Origin: Erythrobacter sp. BLCC-B19
GTDB lineage: Bacteria > Pseudomonadota > Alphaproteobacteria > Sphingomonadales > Sphingomonadaceae
DNA: 64,000 bases
Assembly: GCF_028621955.1 (NCBI RefSeq)
Contig: NZ_CP117516.1
Span: 1,262,001 to 1,326,000, forward strand
Direction: 5' to 3'
The notes under the pieces were generated by a model. The model worked only from the letters and a program-made list of their open reading frames with translations. It made no database searches and was not told the origin of the DNA. Positions 1 to 8,484 of this stretch are shown one piece after another. The translations under genes and the position numbers were made by a program. Position 1 is the first letter of the stretch. Each line of letters begins with the position of its first letter.

Positions 1-986
1 TGCAGGCCATCGGCTTCGATGCGCCCGGCGGGCCGGAGGTGCTGCGGCTCCAATCCGTGCCTCTGCCGCGCCTGCGCCCCGATGATGTGCTGATCCGCGT
101 CGCCTATGCCGGGGTCAACCGCCCCGATTGCCTCCAGCGCGCGGGCGCCTATCCCCCGCCGCCGGGCGCTTCGCCCCTGCTGGGGCTGGAGGTCGCGGGC
201 GAGATCGTCGCGGTCGGCACCGAAGTCCCGCGCGAGATGATCGGGCAATATGTCGCGGCCCTCACGCCGGGCGGGGGCTATGCCGAATATTGCGCCGCGC
301 ATTGGCAGCACACCCTGCCGGTGCCCGAGGGGATGATGCTGTCCGAAGCGGCGGCCTTGCCCGAGACGCTCTTCACCGTCTGGCACAACCTGTTCGAGCG
401 CGGCCTGGCGCGCGACGGGGAAAGCGTGCTGATCCACGGCGGCACCAGCGGCATCGGCACTATGGCGATCATGCTCGCCAAGGCCTTCGGGCTCACAGTG
501 ATCGTCACCTGCGGCGACACCGCCAAATGCGCCGCCGCCACCCGCATCGGCGCGGATGTGGCGATCAATTACCGCGAACAGGACTATGTCGAAGCGGTGC
601 TGGCCCACACCGAGGGCAAGGGTGTCAACATCGTGCTCGACATGGTGTCGGGCGATTATGTCGCGAGGAACCTCAAGTGCCTTGCCGAGGATGGCCGCCA
701 TGTCACGATCGCGGTGCTGGGCGGGGCCAAGGCCGACATCAACATGGCGGTGGTGATGATGCGCCGCCTGACGCTCACCGGATCGACCCTGCGCCCGCGC
801 TCCGACGCCTTCAAGGCCGCGCTCGCCGACGAGATCGCCGACAACGCCTGGCCGCTGTTCTGCGACGGGGAGCTGTCGCCGGTGATGGACATGACCTTCC
901 CGCTGGCCGAAGCCGCCGCCGCCCATGCGCGGATGGAAAAGGGCGAGCATATCGGCAAGATCGTGCTCGAGGTGGCGGGTGGCTGA
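1..986 (+). CDS. NAD(P)H:quinone oxidoreductase, zinc-independent MDR family (start codon cut by window edge)
   Basis: Medium-chain dehydrogenase/reductase of the quinone oxidoreductase (PIG3-like) type, expected to pass electrons from NADPH to quinones or enals in the cytosol. The reading frame is open to base 1, and bases 1-2 are TG followed by CAG GCC ATC. The window therefore probably begins one base inside an ATG, which gives a 328-residue protein. The N-terminal half is the GroES-like domain. The nucleotide-binding loop HGGTSGIG lies at about residues 146-153. The structural-zinc cysteine cluster of alcohol dehydrogenases is absent. The stop overlaps the GTG start of the following GST gene, so the two are probably co-transcribed. 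The physiological substrate cannot be told from sequence. Confidence 0.88.
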   Translation, partial: QAIGFDAPGGPEVLRLQSVPLPRLRPDDVLIRVAYAGVNRPDCLQRAGAYPPPPGASPLLGLEVAGEIVAVGTEVPREMIGQYVAALTPGGGYAEYCAAHWQHTLPVPEGMMLSEAAALPETLFTVWHNLFERGLARDGESVLIHGGTSGIGTMAIMLAKAFGLTVIVTCGDTAKCAAATRIGADVAINYREQDYVEAVLAHTEGKGVNIVLDMVSGDYVARNLKCLAEDGRHVTIAVLGGAKADINMAVVMMRRLTLTGSTLRPRSDAFKAALADEIADNAWPLFCDGELSPVMDMTFPLAEAAAAHARMEKGEHIGKIVLEVAGG

Positions 987-1608
987 GGCGCTGACCCTCC
1001 ACGAAGACCCACGCAGCGGGAATTGCTTCAAGATCAAGCTTACCGCCGCGCTGCTCGGCCTGCCGCTGGCGACCCGTGCCTATGACATCATGCGGGGCGA
1101 GACCCGGACGCCCGAGTTTCTGGCAACGGTGAACGCCAATGGCCGCATTCCGGTGCTTCAGATCGGGGAAGGGGCAGACGCGCGCTTTCTGCCCGAGAGC
1201 AACGCCGCCTGCTGGTATCTCGCCCACGGCTCGGCATTGATCCCGGCGGATCGTTTCGGCGAGGCGGATTGCCTGCGCTGGATGTTCTTCGAGCAGTATA
1301 ACCACGAACCCAACGTCGCCACCTTGCGCTTCTGGCTGCGCTTTGTGGGCGAGGCCAATCTGTCGGAGCAGCAGCGCGCGCAGATTGGCGCCAAGCGCAT
1401 GGCAGGCTGTGCGGCGCTGGAATTGATGGATAAGCATCTGGCAGATAACACCTTTTTCTGCGGCGACGGCGTGACGCTCGCCGATATTGCGCTGTTTCCC
1501 TACACCCATGTGGCCGAAGAGGGCGGTTTCGGCCTGGGAGATTACCCGCACATACAGGCATGGATCGCGCGCATCGCAGCGTTGCCCGGCTTTGTCCCGA
1601 TGGACTGA
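979..1608 (+). CDS. glutathione S-transferase family protein
   Basis: A 209-residue cytosolic GST fold: an N-terminal thioredoxin-like domain with the cis-proline segment GRIPVL (Pro58) and the Glu73-Ser74 pair that usually binds the gamma-glutamyl part of glutathione, then an all-helical C-terminal domain. I place the start at GTG 979, which overlaps the stop of the upstream oxidoreductase. The downstream residues AEALTLHEDP open the first beta strand directly, whereas a longer ATG-initiated frame would add unrelated residues. Pairing with a quinone oxidoreductase suggests detoxification of electrophiles or oxidative-stress protection, which is inference. The catalytic Ser/Tyr/Cys is not obvious, so the class is left open. 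Confidence 0.88.
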   Translation: MAEALTLHEDPRSGNCFKIKLTAALLGLPLATRAYDIMRGETRTPEFLATVNANGRIPVLQIGEGADARFLPESNAACWYLAHGSALIPADRFGEADCLRWMFFEQYNHEPNVATLRFWLRFVGEANLSEQQRAQIGAKRMAGCAALELMDKHLADNTFFCGDGVTLADIALFPYTHVAEEGGFGLGDYPHIQAWIARIAALPGFVPMD

Positions 1609-1723
1609 CCGCGCGCCTGTCATGGTTCTGAAAACATGACGCGAAACCGCCACCGGCTTGAGAGTCGCGTGTAACAATTGGCTGGCATTGGTGCCCCTGA
1701 GACAAGCCACTCAGGAACCTCCC

Positions 1724-2647
1724 ATGACCGGCGCCGACCTCGACGATCTGCTCCCCGACAATATCGCCAGCTTCCCGATTGTCCCCCCGCGCACGCCCGA
1801 GCCGGAAGGGCCGGAGCACGACGCCAAGCGGCGTTCCTATCGCACGATCTGGATCAGCGACGTCCACCTCGGCACCCGGGGCTGCAATGCCGCGCTGCTG
1901 ATCGACTTCCTCGACCATACCGACAGCGAGACGATCTACCTCGTCGGCGACATCATCGATGGCTGGCGGCTGAAGAAGAAGTTCTACTGGCCCGCCGCCC
2001 ACAACGACATCGTCTGGCGCATCATGAAGCGCGCCCGGCGCGGCACGCGGGTGGTCTATATCCCGGGCAACCATGACGAGATGTTCCGCCAGTTCACCGG
2101 ATTGAACTTCGGCGGGATCGAGATTCGCCGCGCCGCCTTCCACGACACCGCAGATGGGCGGCGGCTTATGGTGCTGCATGGCGATGAATTCGATGCCGTC
2201 ATGCTGTCACACCGCTGGCTCGCCTTCGTGGGCGACCATGCCTACCACCTGATGATGAAGTGCAACCTCGCGGTGAACACCGTGCGGCGCTGGATGGGCA
2301 AGCCCTACTGGTCGCTCAGCAAGGCGGCCAAGCACAAGGTCAAGAACGCGGTTGAGTTCATCGGCAAGTATGAGGAAGTCGTCGCCCGCGCCGCTGGCGA
2401 GCGCGGGGTTGACGGGGTGGTGTGCGGGCACATCCACACCGCCGAGTTCCGGATGTTCGATCACAACGGCAAGCCCATCGAATACTGGAACGACGGCGAC
2501 TGGGTCGAGGGCTGCAACGCGCTGGTCGAACATCACGATGGCCGCATGGAAATCCTCCACTGGCCCGACGAGATCAAGCGCCGCGCCGCAGAACCGCTCG
2601 CCGCCGAATCGGGCGGTGCCATGCAGAGCGCGCGCGAGGCGGCGTGA
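1724..2647 (+). CDS. UDP-2,3-diacylglucosamine diphosphatase-like metallophosphoesterase
   Basis: Calcineurin-like phosphoesterase of 307 residues with the full set of metal motifs: SDVHLG (Asp46, His48), GDIIDGW, GNHDE (Asn116, His117), HGDEFD (His152) and GHIH (His236, His238). The family resembles LpxH, which cleaves UDP-2,3-diacylglucosamine in lipid A synthesis. This long alphaproteobacterial version is normally annotated as a UDP-2,3-diacylglucosamine diphosphatase, but its role in lipid A is not certain. I chose ATG 1724 because an AGGA lies just upstream and the preceding in-frame residues are not family-like. The stop overlaps the GTG start of a GT4 glycosyltransferase, a pairing that fits envelope lipid or glycolipid synthesis. 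Confidence 0.82.
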   Translation: MTGADLDDLLPDNIASFPIVPPRTPEPEGPEHDAKRRSYRTIWISDVHLGTRGCNAALLIDFLDHTDSETIYLVGDIIDGWRLKKKFYWPAAHNDIVWRIMKRARRGTRVVYIPGNHDEMFRQFTGLNFGGIEIRRAAFHDTADGRRLMVLHGDEFDAVMLSHRWLAFVGDHAYHLMMKCNLAVNTVRRWMGKPYWSLSKAAKHKVKNAVEFIGKYEEVVARAAGERGVDGVVCGHIHTAEFRMFDHNGKPIEYWNDGDWVEGCNALVEHHDGRMEILHWPDEIKRRAAEPLAAESGGAMQSAREAA

Positions 2648-3750
2648 ATCGCCTGGCCGCGATCCCGCTTGAGGGTGCCGCCGTCACCTCGCTTCGGCCG
2701 GTTCCGGCCAGCATCGCGATCGTCACCGATGCCTGGCACCCGCAGACCAATGGCGTGGTGCGCACGCTTTCGACCACCTGCGCAGTGCTGCGCGGCTGGG
2801 GGCATGAGGTCACGGTCATCAGCCCCGAGGGCTACCGCTCGATCCCCGCGCCGTCCTATCCCGAGATCCGGCTGGCGCTGACCGCCCCCGGCGCGGTCGG
2901 GCGGCGGCTGGCGGCGATCGCACCCGAGGCGGTGCATATCGCCACCGAGGGGCCGCTGGGTCTTGCCGCGCGGGCCTATTGTCTGCGGCGCAACGTGCCC
3001 TTCACCACCGCCTACCACACCCAGTTCCCGGACTATGTCGCGCGCCGCACCGGGCTGCCCGCGCGCGTCTTCTGGCCCTATATCCGCTGGTTCCACCGTC
3101 CGGCGCAGCGCATCATGGTCGCGACCGAGACGATCCGGGCGCAGTTGCGCGACGAGGGTCTGACCCATCTCACCCACTGGAGCCGCGGGGTCGATCTCGC
3201 GTGCTTCTCGCCGCAAGCGCCGCTGCCGCCCGAATATGCCGGCATTGCCGGGCCGATCCTGCTCTATGTCGGGCGCGTCGCGGTCGAGAAGAACATCGAG
3301 GCGTTCCTCGCCTGCCCCTATCCCGGAACCAAGGTGGTGGTCGGCGACGGCCCGGCCCGCGCGGCGCTGGAGGCGAAGTTTCCGGACGCGCTGTTCCTTG
3401 GCAAGAAGAGCGGCGCGGCGCTGGCGGGTTGCTATGCCCATGCCGATGTCTTCGTCTTTCCCTCGCGCACCGACACCTTCGGCCTGGTGATGATCGAGGC
3501 GCTCGCCTGCGGCACGCCGGTCGCCGCCTTCCCGGTGCCGGGGCCGCTCGACATCCTGACGGATAGCGTGGGCGCGATGAGCGAGGATCTCACCCGCGCG
3601 ATCGACGCCGCGCGCTACTGCGACCGCGCGGCCTGCGCGGCCTATGGGGCGAGCTTCAGCTGGGAGGCGGCGACCCGCCAGTTCCTGTCAGGGCTGGTGG
3701 CGCTGGAAGAAGAGGAAGCGGTTTCGCTCCAAACTCCCGACGTTTTTTGA
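2644..3750 (+). CDS. GT4-family glycosyltransferase
   Basis: A GT-B glycosyltransferase of 368 residues resembling GDP-mannose-dependent alpha-mannosyltransferases and diacylglycerol glycosyltransferases. The N-terminal domain opens with IVTDAWHPQTNGVVRTL, the acceptor-side glycine/asparagine region. The C-terminal donor domain carries the EX7E-type stretch SRTDTFGLVMIEALACGTPV (residues 274-293, Glu285). The start is GTG 2644 and overlaps the TGA of the metallophosphoesterase by four bases, so translation is probably coupled. Cytosolic face of the inner membrane is expected. The sugar donor and lipid acceptor cannot be read from sequence; a glycolipid or mannosyl-lipid role is an inference from family and neighbour. 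Confidence 0.85.
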   Translation: MNRLAAIPLEGAAVTSLRPVPASIAIVTDAWHPQTNGVVRTLSTTCAVLRGWGHEVTVISPEGYRSIPAPSYPEIRLALTAPGAVGRRLAAIAPEAVHIATEGPLGLAARAYCLRRNVPFTTAYHTQFPDYVARRTGLPARVFWPYIRWFHRPAQRIMVATETIRAQLRDEGLTHLTHWSRGVDLACFSPQAPLPPEYAGIAGPILLYVGRVAVEKNIEAFLACPYPGTKVVVGDGPARAALEAKFPDALFLGKKSGAALAGCYAHADVFVFPSRTDTFGLVMIEALACGTPVAAFPVPGPLDILTDSVGAMSEDLTRAIDAARYCDRAACAAYGASFSWEAATRQFLSGLVALEEEEAVSLQTPDVF

Positions 3751-3774
3751 TTCGCGGTCGCGCTGGCGCGCGAC

Positions 3775-3863
3775 GCAGACCCCCCGCCCCGCCTGACCAC
3801 CCGGCCACCATAACATAGTGGTACTATTGGTGGCCGGGTGGGGAGGCGGGGCGGGTGGTCTGC
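3775..3863. repeat. long imperfect inverted repeat (36-bp arms)
   Basis: Arms 3775-3810 and 3828-3863 are reverse complements at 33 of 36 positions. The 17-base spacer contains a smaller perfect palindrome, ATAGT-GGT-ACTAT (3815-3827), so the DNA or RNA could fold into one long hairpin. It lies between the glycosyltransferase stop (3750) and trcR (3991). No T-run follows, so it is not a classical intrinsic terminator. Downstream, CACGCAAACAAA near 3880 matches the head of the structured 3'-end repeat at 15429, hinting at a diverged relative of that family, but this copy does not abut a gene in the expected direction. Confidence 0.75.
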
Positions 3864-3990
3864 GCCACCGAAGGCGGCACGCAAACAAAAGAATCCATTT
3901 CTTGCCGTTTGGCCCCAATTCGCCTATCTGGCCCCGCAAGGCGGCCGCTCCGAAAGGGGCGGCCCTTCTATTTTCAACGGAGATTTCCCC

Positions 3991-4728
3991 ATGGCCACCA
4001 AGGATCAGCCCAAGCCGCTGATGCCCCATGCCACCGCGACCTGGCTGGTGGACAACACCGCATTGAGCTTCGAACAGATCGCCGAGTTCTGCGGCCTCCA
4101 CATCCTCGAAGTGCAGGCGATGGCCGATGATCTGGCCGGCAGCAAGTACACCGGCCGCGATCCCGTCCACTCGGGCGAGCTCACCCAGGCCGAGATCGAG
4201 AAGGGCCAGGCCGATCCGGCCTATGTGCTCAAGATGCACAAGGCGCCGGTCGAGGTGACCCGCACCAAGGGGCCGCGTTACACCCCCGTCTCGAAGCGTC
4301 AGGACAAGCCCGATGGCATCGCCTGGATCCTGCGCCACCACCCCGAGGTGTCGGACGCGCAGATTTCCAAGCTGATCGGCACGACTCGCAACACCATCGG
4401 CGCGATCCGTGACCGTTCGCACTGGAACATCCAGAACATCACGCCGAAGGATCCGGTGACGCTGGGCCTGTGTTCGCAGCGCGAACTCGACTCGATGGTC
4501 GCCAAGGCCGCCAAGCGCGCCGGGATCACCGAGGATGCGGACGCGCCTGCGGCACCGGTGCGCAATGATCGCGAAAAGCTGATCGAGGAACTGCGCGCCG
4601 AGCGTGACGCCCAGACCAAGGCCGCCAGCGAAGCCGCGCAGGAAGCCGAAGCCGAAGCCTGGCTCGCCCGCAAGCGCGAAGCCGAAGCCGCCGAAGAGAA
4701 GATCGACCCCGAGAGCGGGTTTATTTGA
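3991..4728 (+). CDS. trcR: cell-cycle transcriptional regulator TrcR (DUF1013)
   Basis: A 245-residue DUF1013 protein. In Caulobacter the member TrcR is a cell-cycle transcription factor, and the family is widespread in alphaproteobacteria. The conserved N-terminal region contains ATATWLVDNTALSFEQIA. The middle carries the helix-turn-helix-like segment ISKLIGTTRNTIGAIRDR (from residue 125). The C-terminus is a charged, Ala/Glu-rich, probably coiled tail. ATG 3991 is chosen because GGAG stands about eight bases upstream and the earlier in-frame sequence is hairpin DNA. It is flanked by the inverted repeat at 3775-3863 and by structured repeat copy A, which begins about nine bases after the stop. 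Confidence 0.93.
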   Translation: MATKDQPKPLMPHATATWLVDNTALSFEQIAEFCGLHILEVQAMADDLAGSKYTGRDPVHSGELTQAEIEKGQADPAYVLKMHKAPVEVTRTKGPRYTPVSKRQDKPDGIAWILRHHPEVSDAQISKLIGTTRNTIGAIRDRSHWNIQNITPKDPVTLGLCSQRELDSMVAKAAKRAGITEDADAPAAPVRNDREKLIEELRAERDAQTKAASEAAQEAEAEAWLARKREAEAAEEKIDPESGFI

Positions 4729-4736
4729 TGTTCTGA

Positions 4737-4844
4737 TTGCGGGGGCGCCTCCGCGCCCCCGTCCTCGGCGCCGTTTCAAGCCCTGCGGGCTTGAGCGCCT
4801 GCGGCTCGCGCGCGTGCGCTCGCGGCCCGTCCGTTGGCGGGCCG
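4737..4844 (+). repeat. structured GC-rich 3'-end element, copy A
   Basis: First of five related multi-hairpin elements in the window. Hairpin 1 is GGGGGCG/CGCCCCC around loop CCTCCG (4741-4760), followed by the fixed linker GTCCTCGGCG. Hairpin 2 is TCAAGCCC/GGGCTTGA (4776-4794), itself enclosed by GGCGC/GCGCC. The tail hairpin is CGGCCCG/CGGGCCG (4823-4844). The first 34 bases match copy B at 10975, and the whole head half aligns with the reverse complement of copy C. Its head lies 9 bp past the trcR stop and reads in the same direction as trcR. Confidence 0.85.
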
Positions 4845-4939
4845 AAGTTGCTCTATCTCCCTGATGTTTGATTTGGGCTCCGTGTCGGGCACGGGGTGAC
4901 GGGGATTTGCCATTTGCGGCAGTCGCCCCCCACTTTCGC

Positions 4940-4988
4940 TTGTGCGCCAAGCGATTGTGCGCCAAGATTACTGACATGACTGTCAGTA
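4940..4988. promoter_or_regulatory. 12-bp direct repeat and 20-bp palindrome over the acyl-CoA ligase start
   Basis: TTGTGCGCCAAG occurs twice, at 4940-4951 and 4955-4966 (15-bp period). A palindrome follows immediately: TACTGACA, spacer TGAC, TGTCAGTA (4969-4988), with perfect 8-bp arms. The ligase ATG (4976) lies inside the palindrome. The size and symmetry fit a dimeric (for example TetR-type) operator, or a hairpin hiding the start codon. No regulator gene is adjacent. Function is inferred from structure only. Confidence 0.5.
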
Positions 4989-6643
4989 GTGTCGCAACCG
5001 CCTATCACCATCCCGTCCCGCTCGATACGCGGTTCGAGCCCGCCACTTTGCCCGCGCTGCTCGAACGCACTCTGGCGATGAACCCGCAGGCGCCGTTCCT
5101 GCATTTCCTCGGGCGCACCTATAGCTACGCCCAGATCCACAAGGAGGCCAAGGCCTTCGCGCTCGGTCTTCAGGCGATCGGCATTGCCAAGGGCGACCGG
5201 GTCGGCCTGTTCCTGCCCAACGTGCCGATCTACGCCGCCGCCTATTACGGCGCGATGATGGCGGGCGCGGTGGTGGTGAACTTCTCACCGCTCTATTCGG
5301 TCGAGGAGCTGAGCTGGCAGGTGGGCGACAGCGGCACCAAGGTGCTGGTGACGCTCGACGTGCCCGAGCTCTACAAGACGGCCGCGAAGGTGCTTGAAGG
5401 CTCGGCACTGGAAACGCTGGTGGTGGGCAGCCTTGCCGACCAGCTGCCGTGGTACAAGGGGCTCGCGCTGCAATTGCTGAAGCGCAAGCAGATCGCCGAT
5501 GTGGCCCATGGCCCGACGATCAAGAGCTGGGCCGAGATGATCCCCGTCGGTACGCTCGCCCCGGTCGATGTCGGCCCGCAGGACCTTGCTCTGCTGCAAT
5601 ATACCGGCGGCACCACCGGGCGGCCCAAGGGGGCGATGCTGGGGCATGACCAGCTGTCGGTGAACGCGCAGCAGGTCGCTGCCTTGAATCCCTTCGGCAA
5701 TCCGACGGGCGAGGTGTTCATGGGCGCGCTGCCGTTCTTCCATGTTTTCGCCAACACCGCGCTGCTCAATCACGCGATGGTGACGGGGGCCTCGATCGCG
5801 ATGGTGCCGCGGTTCGAGACCAAGCAGGTCCTGGAGACCATCCAGCGTTACCGCTGCACCGGCTTTCCCGGTGTGCCGACGATGTTCCAGGCGATCCTCG
5901 ATCACCCCGACCTTCCCAAGACCGACCTTTCCAGCCTCAAGGTCTGCATCTCGGGCGGCGCGCCGATGCCGGGGCCGGTGCATGAGAAGTTCGAGGCCGT
6001 GACCGGGGTGCGGGTGTGCGAGGGCTATGGCCTTACGGAAAGCGCGGGCGTGGTCTCGGCCAATCCCTATCAGGGCACGCGCAAGCGCGGCACCATCGGC
6101 CAGCTGGTGCCGGGAACCGAGGTGGTGCTGCTCGACAAGGAAGACCCCTCGCGCCTCGCGCCCGAGGGTGAGCCGGGCGAGCTGGCGGTGCACGGCCCGC
6201 AGGTGATGCGCGGCTACTGGAACCGGCCGGAGAGCGATGCCGAGACCTTCGCGGCAATCGGCGGCAAGCGCTACCTGCGCACCGGCGATGTCGCGCGGAT
6301 CGACGCCGAGGGCTTCCTTGAAATCGTCGACCGCATCAAGGACATGATCGCGGTGGGCGGCTTCAAGGTCTTCCCCAGCGTGGTGGAGGACGTGATCCTC
6401 GAACACCCCGCGGTGAAGGAAGCGCTGGTGATCGGCGTTCCGGAAGAATATCGCGGCGAGGTGCCGCGCGCCTATGTGACGCTGAACGAGGGCGCATCAG
6501 CCACGGGTGACGAACTGGCGGCGTGGCTCAATGCCAGGATCGGCAAGCATGAGCGGGTCGACATGGTGGTGGTGCGCGAAAGCCTGCCCAAGACCATGAT
6601 CGGCAAGCTGGATCGCAAGACGCTGCGGGCCGAAGTGCTCTGA
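4976..6643 (+). CDS. long-chain fatty-acid--CoA ligase (AMP-binding)
   Basis: ANL-superfamily acyl-CoA synthetase of 555 residues, close to the usual FadD length. It activates fatty acids to acyl-CoA through an acyl-AMP intermediate at the cytoplasmic membrane. Visible motifs: the P-loop-like YTGGTTGRPKG (from Tyr209), GYGLTES (from Gly350), the LRTGD motif, and the C-terminal DRIKDMIAVGGFKV hinge, with the catalytic lysine region PKTMIGKLDRK near the end. ATG 4976 is preferred since homologous sequence begins shortly after it; no strong ribosome binding site is visible because a palindrome occupies that place. The gene stands alone between repeat copy A and a convergent terminator. Exact chain-length preference is unknown. 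Confidence 0.9.
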   Translation: MTVSSVATAYHHPVPLDTRFEPATLPALLERTLAMNPQAPFLHFLGRTYSYAQIHKEAKAFALGLQAIGIAKGDRVGLFLPNVPIYAAAYYGAMMAGAVVVNFSPLYSVEELSWQVGDSGTKVLVTLDVPELYKTAAKVLEGSALETLVVGSLADQLPWYKGLALQLLKRKQIADVAHGPTIKSWAEMIPVGTLAPVDVGPQDLALLQYTGGTTGRPKGAMLGHDQLSVNAQQVAALNPFGNPTGEVFMGALPFFHVFANTALLNHAMVTGASIAMVPRFETKQVLETIQRYRCTGFPGVPTMFQAILDHPDLPKTDLSSLKVCISGGAPMPGPVHEKFEAVTGVRVCEGYGLTESAGVVSANPYQGTRKRGTIGQLVPGTEVVLLDKEDPSRLAPEGEPGELAVHGPQVMRGYWNRPESDAETFAAIGGKRYLRTGDVARIDAEGFLEIVDRIKDMIAVGGFKVFPSVVEDVILEHPAVKEALVIGVPEEYRGEVPRAYVTLNEGASATGDELAAWLNARIGKHERVDMVVVRESLPKTMIGKLDRKTLRAEVL

Positions 6644-6650
6644 CCTCTCT

Positions 6651-6668
6651 CCTCCCGCAAGCGGGAGG
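6651..6668. terminator. short hairpin between convergent genes
   Basis: CCTCCCGC-AA-GCGGGAGG forms an 8-bp perfect stem between the convergent ends of the acyl-CoA ligase (6643) and the bactofilin gene (6681). There is no T-run on either side, so termination strength is uncertain. Confidence 0.45.
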
Positions 6669-6680
6669 GAGGATGCGGTT

Positions 6681-7043
6681 CTACTCCGCCGCCTCGACGC
6701 TCGGCACGGGCTTGACCACGGTGCGGGCGTTGGGGGCGAAACGGCCGTCGACTTCCGCGCCCTGTTCGATGGTCAGCGCGTCATAGTGGACATCGCCTTC
6801 GATCCGGGCGGTCTTGAGGATCACCAGCTCGCGCGCGGTGATCGATCCGGTCACCTTGCCGGCCATCCGGGCGCTTTCGGCCACCACGGCGCCGCTGATG
6901 CTGCTCTTCTCGCCCTGCACGAGGCTGGCGCACTTGATGTCGCCTTCGATATTGCCGTCGATGTGCAGATCGGCGGTGGCGCTGATGTCGCCCTTGATCG
7001 TCACATCCGCGCCGATCACCGAGAAGGTTGAGCCAGAGGCCAT
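6681..7043 (-). CDS. bactofilin (polymer-forming cytoskeletal protein)
   Basis: A 120-residue bactofilin (DUF583). These proteins polymerise without nucleotides into beta-helical filaments on the inner face of the membrane and help localise peptidoglycan enzymes. The sequence opens with FSVIGADVTIKGDI and shows the repeating glycine-rich turns of a right-handed beta helix (GNIEGDIK, GAVVAESARMAGKVTGSI). ATG at 7043 is preceded on the minus strand by AGGAG. It lies 13 bases after the stop of the M23 peptidase gene, the conserved alphaproteobacterial pairing in which peptidase and bactofilin act together in cell-shape control. No membrane segment is present. Confidence 0.92.
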   Translation of the reverse strand: MASGSTFSVIGADVTIKGDISATADLHIDGNIEGDIKCASLVQGEKSSISGAVVAESARMAGKVTGSITARELVILKTARIEGDVHYDALTIEQGAEVDGRFAPNARTVVKPVPSVEAAE

Positions 7044-7056
7044 GCCGGAACTCCTG

Positions 7057-8229
7057 TTAACGGGCCGCGCGGGGGGCGGGGCGGGCTGATCCGGCTGCGC
7101 GGACTTCCTTGAGAACATCGGGGGCAGCCTCCAGAAACGGGCGCGGGTTGATCGCGCGGTCATTGATGCGGATTTCGAAATGCAGGTGCGGACCGGTCGA
7201 GCGCCCGGTGTTGCCGAGCCCGGCGATGGTGGTTCCGGCCGCGACCTGCTGGCCGACCCGCACATCGAAGCGCGACAAGTGCGCGTAACGGGTCAACATC
7301 CCGTTACCATGGGTGATCTCGACGACATTGCCATAGCCCGACTTCTGTCCGACGAAGGTCACCCGGCCATCGGCGGCGGCAAAGACCGGCGATCCGATCG
7401 GGCCTTTGAAGTCGATCCCCGCGTGCATCGCGCCGCGCCCGTTGAAGGGGTCGCGGCGATAGCCGAAGCCCGAAGTGATCGACTGGATGCTCGCGGGCAC
7501 GACCTGCGGGATACCGTCCAGCGCGCGCTCCAGCACGGCCATGCGCGCAAGGCTGAGGCCGAGGCGTTCGAAGCGCGGGTCGATGTCATCGGCGTCGGTG
7601 ATCGCCTCGAACGGGCCGCCCATCGCTTCCTGGGTTTCGCGGCTGAGGAACTTGGGGTCGAGGTTCAGCTTGCGCATCGCGGCCTCGGCGCGGCGGGCGC
7701 GGGCATCGGCGAAGCGGGTGAGGCGCTCGACATAGGCGAGCTGGCGGGCTTCAAGCTCGGCCAGACCCTTGGCCTGCGGGAACAGCGCGCTGACTTTCTT
7801 GACGGTTTCGTTCGTGATGGCAGTCGAATCGGTGACAGTGCCGCTCGCTGCGCCTTCCTGCACCATGTCCTCGGGCAGCATCCGGGCCATCTCGTCGAGG
7901 AAATCCTGCCGCTGCTTGAGGTCGTTCACGACCTTGTCGAGATCGCCGCCATAGGCCTTCAGACGCTCGCTGGTGGTGGCGACGCGGGCCTTTTCCTCGA
8001 CGAAGGAGGCAAGGTCAGCCTCCGCCCGGTACTGGCCCCAGGCCATCACCGCGAGCGCGACGAGCCACAGGAACACCAGCGCGACCACGCCGGCGGCGAC
8101 GCGCATCTGCAGCTTGGCGGAAATCTTGACGAAGCGCACCTGCCCATCGGCGCGCATGAAGAACTCGCGGTCGGGGAACCAACGGCGCAGCCGATCGCCC
8201 CAACTGAGTGCGGAATTGCTGTCAGACAA
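7057..8229 (-). CDS. M23 family metallopeptidase (LytM-type, bactofilin partner)
   Basis: A 390-residue membrane-anchored peptidoglycan endopeptidase. Residues 44-65 form one transmembrane helix after a basic cytoplasmic stretch. Residues 70-220 are a predicted coiled coil. The C-terminal M23 domain has intact zinc ligands: HAGID (His269, Asp273) and HLHFEI (His348, His350). It should cleave cross-bridges in the periplasm. The bactofilin gene follows 13 bp downstream in the same operon, matching the known M23-bactofilin modules that set cell curvature or stalk shape. About 255 bp separate its start from proA on the other strand, room for divergent promoters; nothing else was seen there. Confidence 0.92.
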   Translation of the reverse strand: MSDSNSALSWGDRLRRWFPDREFFMRADGQVRFVKISAKLQMRVAAGVVALVFLWLVALAVMAWGQYRAEADLASFVEEKARVATTSERLKAYGGDLDKVVNDLKQRQDFLDEMARMLPEDMVQEGAASGTVTDSTAITNETVKKVSALFPQAKGLAELEARQLAYVERLTRFADARARRAEAAMRKLNLDPKFLSRETQEAMGGPFEAITDADDIDPRFERLGLSLARMAVLERALDGIPQVVPASIQSITSGFGYRRDPFNGRGAMHAGIDFKGPIGSPVFAAADGRVTFVGQKSGYGNVVEITHGNGMLTRYAHLSRFDVRVGQQVAAGTTIAGLGNTGRSTGPHLHFEIRINDRAINPRPFLEAAPDVLKEVRAAGSARPAPRAAR

Positions 8230-8484
8230 ATGCGGCCCCGATTTATGTTCTGAATGCCCCGGGGCGGCGCGCTACCAGCGCGGCCCGGCGCGGTCGAATC
8301 CGCAATGATGCGCCGGGGGTGAATCGAAAGGGAATCGCGGTGAAGTGAACGCTGCCAAGTCTGGCGGTGTCATACGCGGTTCTGGCGGGCTGCGAATCGC
8401 GGTTCGACTCGCCTGAAACCGCCGCTCCGAGTCGCGCCGCGCCGCGGGCCTGACAGGCGCGCGCAGGGGTGCTAGGACAGGGGC

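Noticed and set aside
1619..1640. GTCATG-N10-CATGAC inverted repeat between the GST and phosphoesterase genes
   Set aside because: Six-base arms are short enough to arise by chance and no promoter or terminator feature accompanies them.
4737..4844. Classical Rho-independent terminators for the GC-rich multi-hairpin elements
   Set aside because: None of the five copies has a T-run after any hairpin in the direction of the upstream gene, unlike the genuine terminators at 38181 and 35632.
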